Below, in pieces: positions 63,607 to 64,000 of a DNA stretch of 64,000 bases. Numbering within the stretch: the stretch's first letter is position 1; the number at the start of each line of letters is the position of its first letter. The stretch is from Deltaproteobacteria bacterium (lineage in GTDB: Bacteria; Myxococcota_A; Polyangia; Polyangiales; Polyangiaceae). The position numbers and the translations under genes are program-made. Location of the stretch: NCBI GenBank assembly GCA_003235365.1, contig QJWJ01000209.1:1-64000 (forward strand), in the 5' to 3' direction. Below the pieces are notes generated by a model. It did no database searches, was not told the origin of the DNA, and saw only the letters and a program-made list of their open reading frames with translations.

Positions 63607-64000
63607 ATGACCGGCGAAGCACCCGACAGCGATCGCGCGCTTTCACGCTCAGCTCATGGCCCGCCCGCCCCGGACGCGATGACCTCGCCCTGGCACAAGC
63701 GTGCTGCGCAGGTGCTGGAACGGCTCGGGACGCAGGCTGATCTAGGTGTCTCGGAACAACACGCCAAACGGAGGCTGGCCAGCGACGGTCCAAACCGCCT
63801 CACCGAACGAGCGCGCCCGAGCGCCTGGGTACGCTTCGCTGCCCAACTGAAGGACATCACGGTATTGGCCCTGCTCGGCGCGGCGGCGATCGCCGTCCTG
63901 CTCGGCAGCATGGAAACGCAGTCGGGCTGGATCGAACGCTTCGGAGACAGCATCGCCATCCTGATGATCGTCGTGCTCAACGCCATCATCGGCTTCGTGC
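63607..64000 (+). CDS. cation-transporting P-type ATPase, N-terminal part
   Basis: The first 131 codons of a P2-type (SERCA/PMA-like) cation pump, cut by the window end. The N-terminal cation-ATPase domain is visible (LGVSEQHAKRRLASDGPNRLTER), followed by RFAAQLKDITVLALLGAAAIAVLL as the first transmembrane pair region and the start of IAILMIVVLNAIIGFV. The catalytic DKTGT motif lies outside, so the ion (probably Ca2+ or Mn2+) cannot be settled. A second start exists at 63679. Confidence 0.85.
   Translation, partial: MTGEAPDSDRALSRSAHGPPAPDAMTSPWHKRAAQVLERLGTQADLGVSEQHAKRRLASDGPNRLTERARPSAWVRFAAQLKDITVLALLGAAAIAVLLGSMETQSGWIERFGDSIAILMIVVLNAIIGFV

Noticed and set aside
1-64000. mobile elements, CRISPR arrays, prophage or defence island
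   Set aside because: No transposase, integrase, Cas protein, direct-repeat array or restriction gene was seen; the region looks like stable core chromosome.

Overview
The window reads as chromosomal DNA from a high-GC, Gram-negative predatory or soil-type bacterium, most likely a member of the Myxococcota (former Deltaproteobacteria). The inference rests on gene style, not on a marker search. Reasons are lipoproteins with long Asp/Pro/Gly-rich linkers, a TonB-dependent receptor with its own TonB-type C-terminal domain, FHA proteins, a 1753-residue pseudokinase/ATPase/histidine-kinase/receiver hybrid, a class II HDAC-like enzyme and a strong GC third-position bias. No rRNA, tRNA, insertion sequence, prophage or CRISPR array was recognised. 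Almost every gene looks intact and vertically inherited.

Layout. 0-2.3 kb: hisD and a patatin-like lipase. 2.3-6.5 kb: a TonB-dependent receptor divergent from a large propeller-like lipoprotein. 6.8-10.4 kb: folE, a short Ppx/GppA-type protein, apaG, a cupin lipoprotein and mutM. 10.5-15.7 kb: the giant sensor. 16.0-17.6 kb: a heme-oxygenase-like (predicted non-heme diiron) protein and a GNAT-like protein on the minus strand, followed by 1.3 kb without a convincing gene but with several inverted repeats in front of purU. 18.9-22.8 kb: purU, a protein of unknown function, a pterin-carbinolamine dehydratase, a lipoprotein and a PNPOx-fold protein. 22.9-30.8 kb: uvrA, a cellobiose-2-epimerase-like protein, a four-repeat S1 protein, a CbiX-like chelatase and an ATP-grasp-like protein. 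30.8-33.4 kb: two band-7 proteins plus a small membrane protein in one overlapping operon. 33.9-36.3 kb: a LamG lipoprotein and an ArsR/AHSA1 pair with a perfect operator-like inverted repeat. 36.4-40.1 kb: metH, preceded by a highly foldable leader. 40.5-45.1 kb: trmO, an FHA protein, a hotdog thioesterase, a CGFS glutaredoxin/A-type-like/rhodanese fusion with bolA, and a SprT-DUF2786 metallopeptidase. 45.2-50.1 kb: an ABC ATPase, a HiPIP lipoprotein, an ABC-2 permease coupled to an RNA m5U methyltransferase, and a peroxiredoxin. 50.1-54.8 kb: FHA membrane protein, transglycosylase-like protein and two unknowns. 54.9-59.9 kb: an ABM monooxygenase, an Fe-ADH, a RegB/RegA-type redox two-component pair, a group II truncated globin and an HDAC-like enzyme. 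60.1-64 kb: truA, an MscS channel with a cyclic-nucleotide domain, a lipoprotein and the start of a cation P-type ATPase.

How the genes fit. Several genes belong to one-carbon and pterin metabolism (folE, purU, the pterin dehydratase, metH). A second theme is redox and Fe-S homeostasis: the CGFS glutaredoxin-BolA pair, HiPIP, peroxiredoxin, RegB/RegA with its redox cysteine and quinone motif conserved, and the truncated globin. The observations most worth following are the structured metH leader, the overlapping alternative hairpins upstream of purU, the diiron/GNAT pair with its mini-ORF, the glutaredoxin triple fusion, and the pseudokinase sensor.
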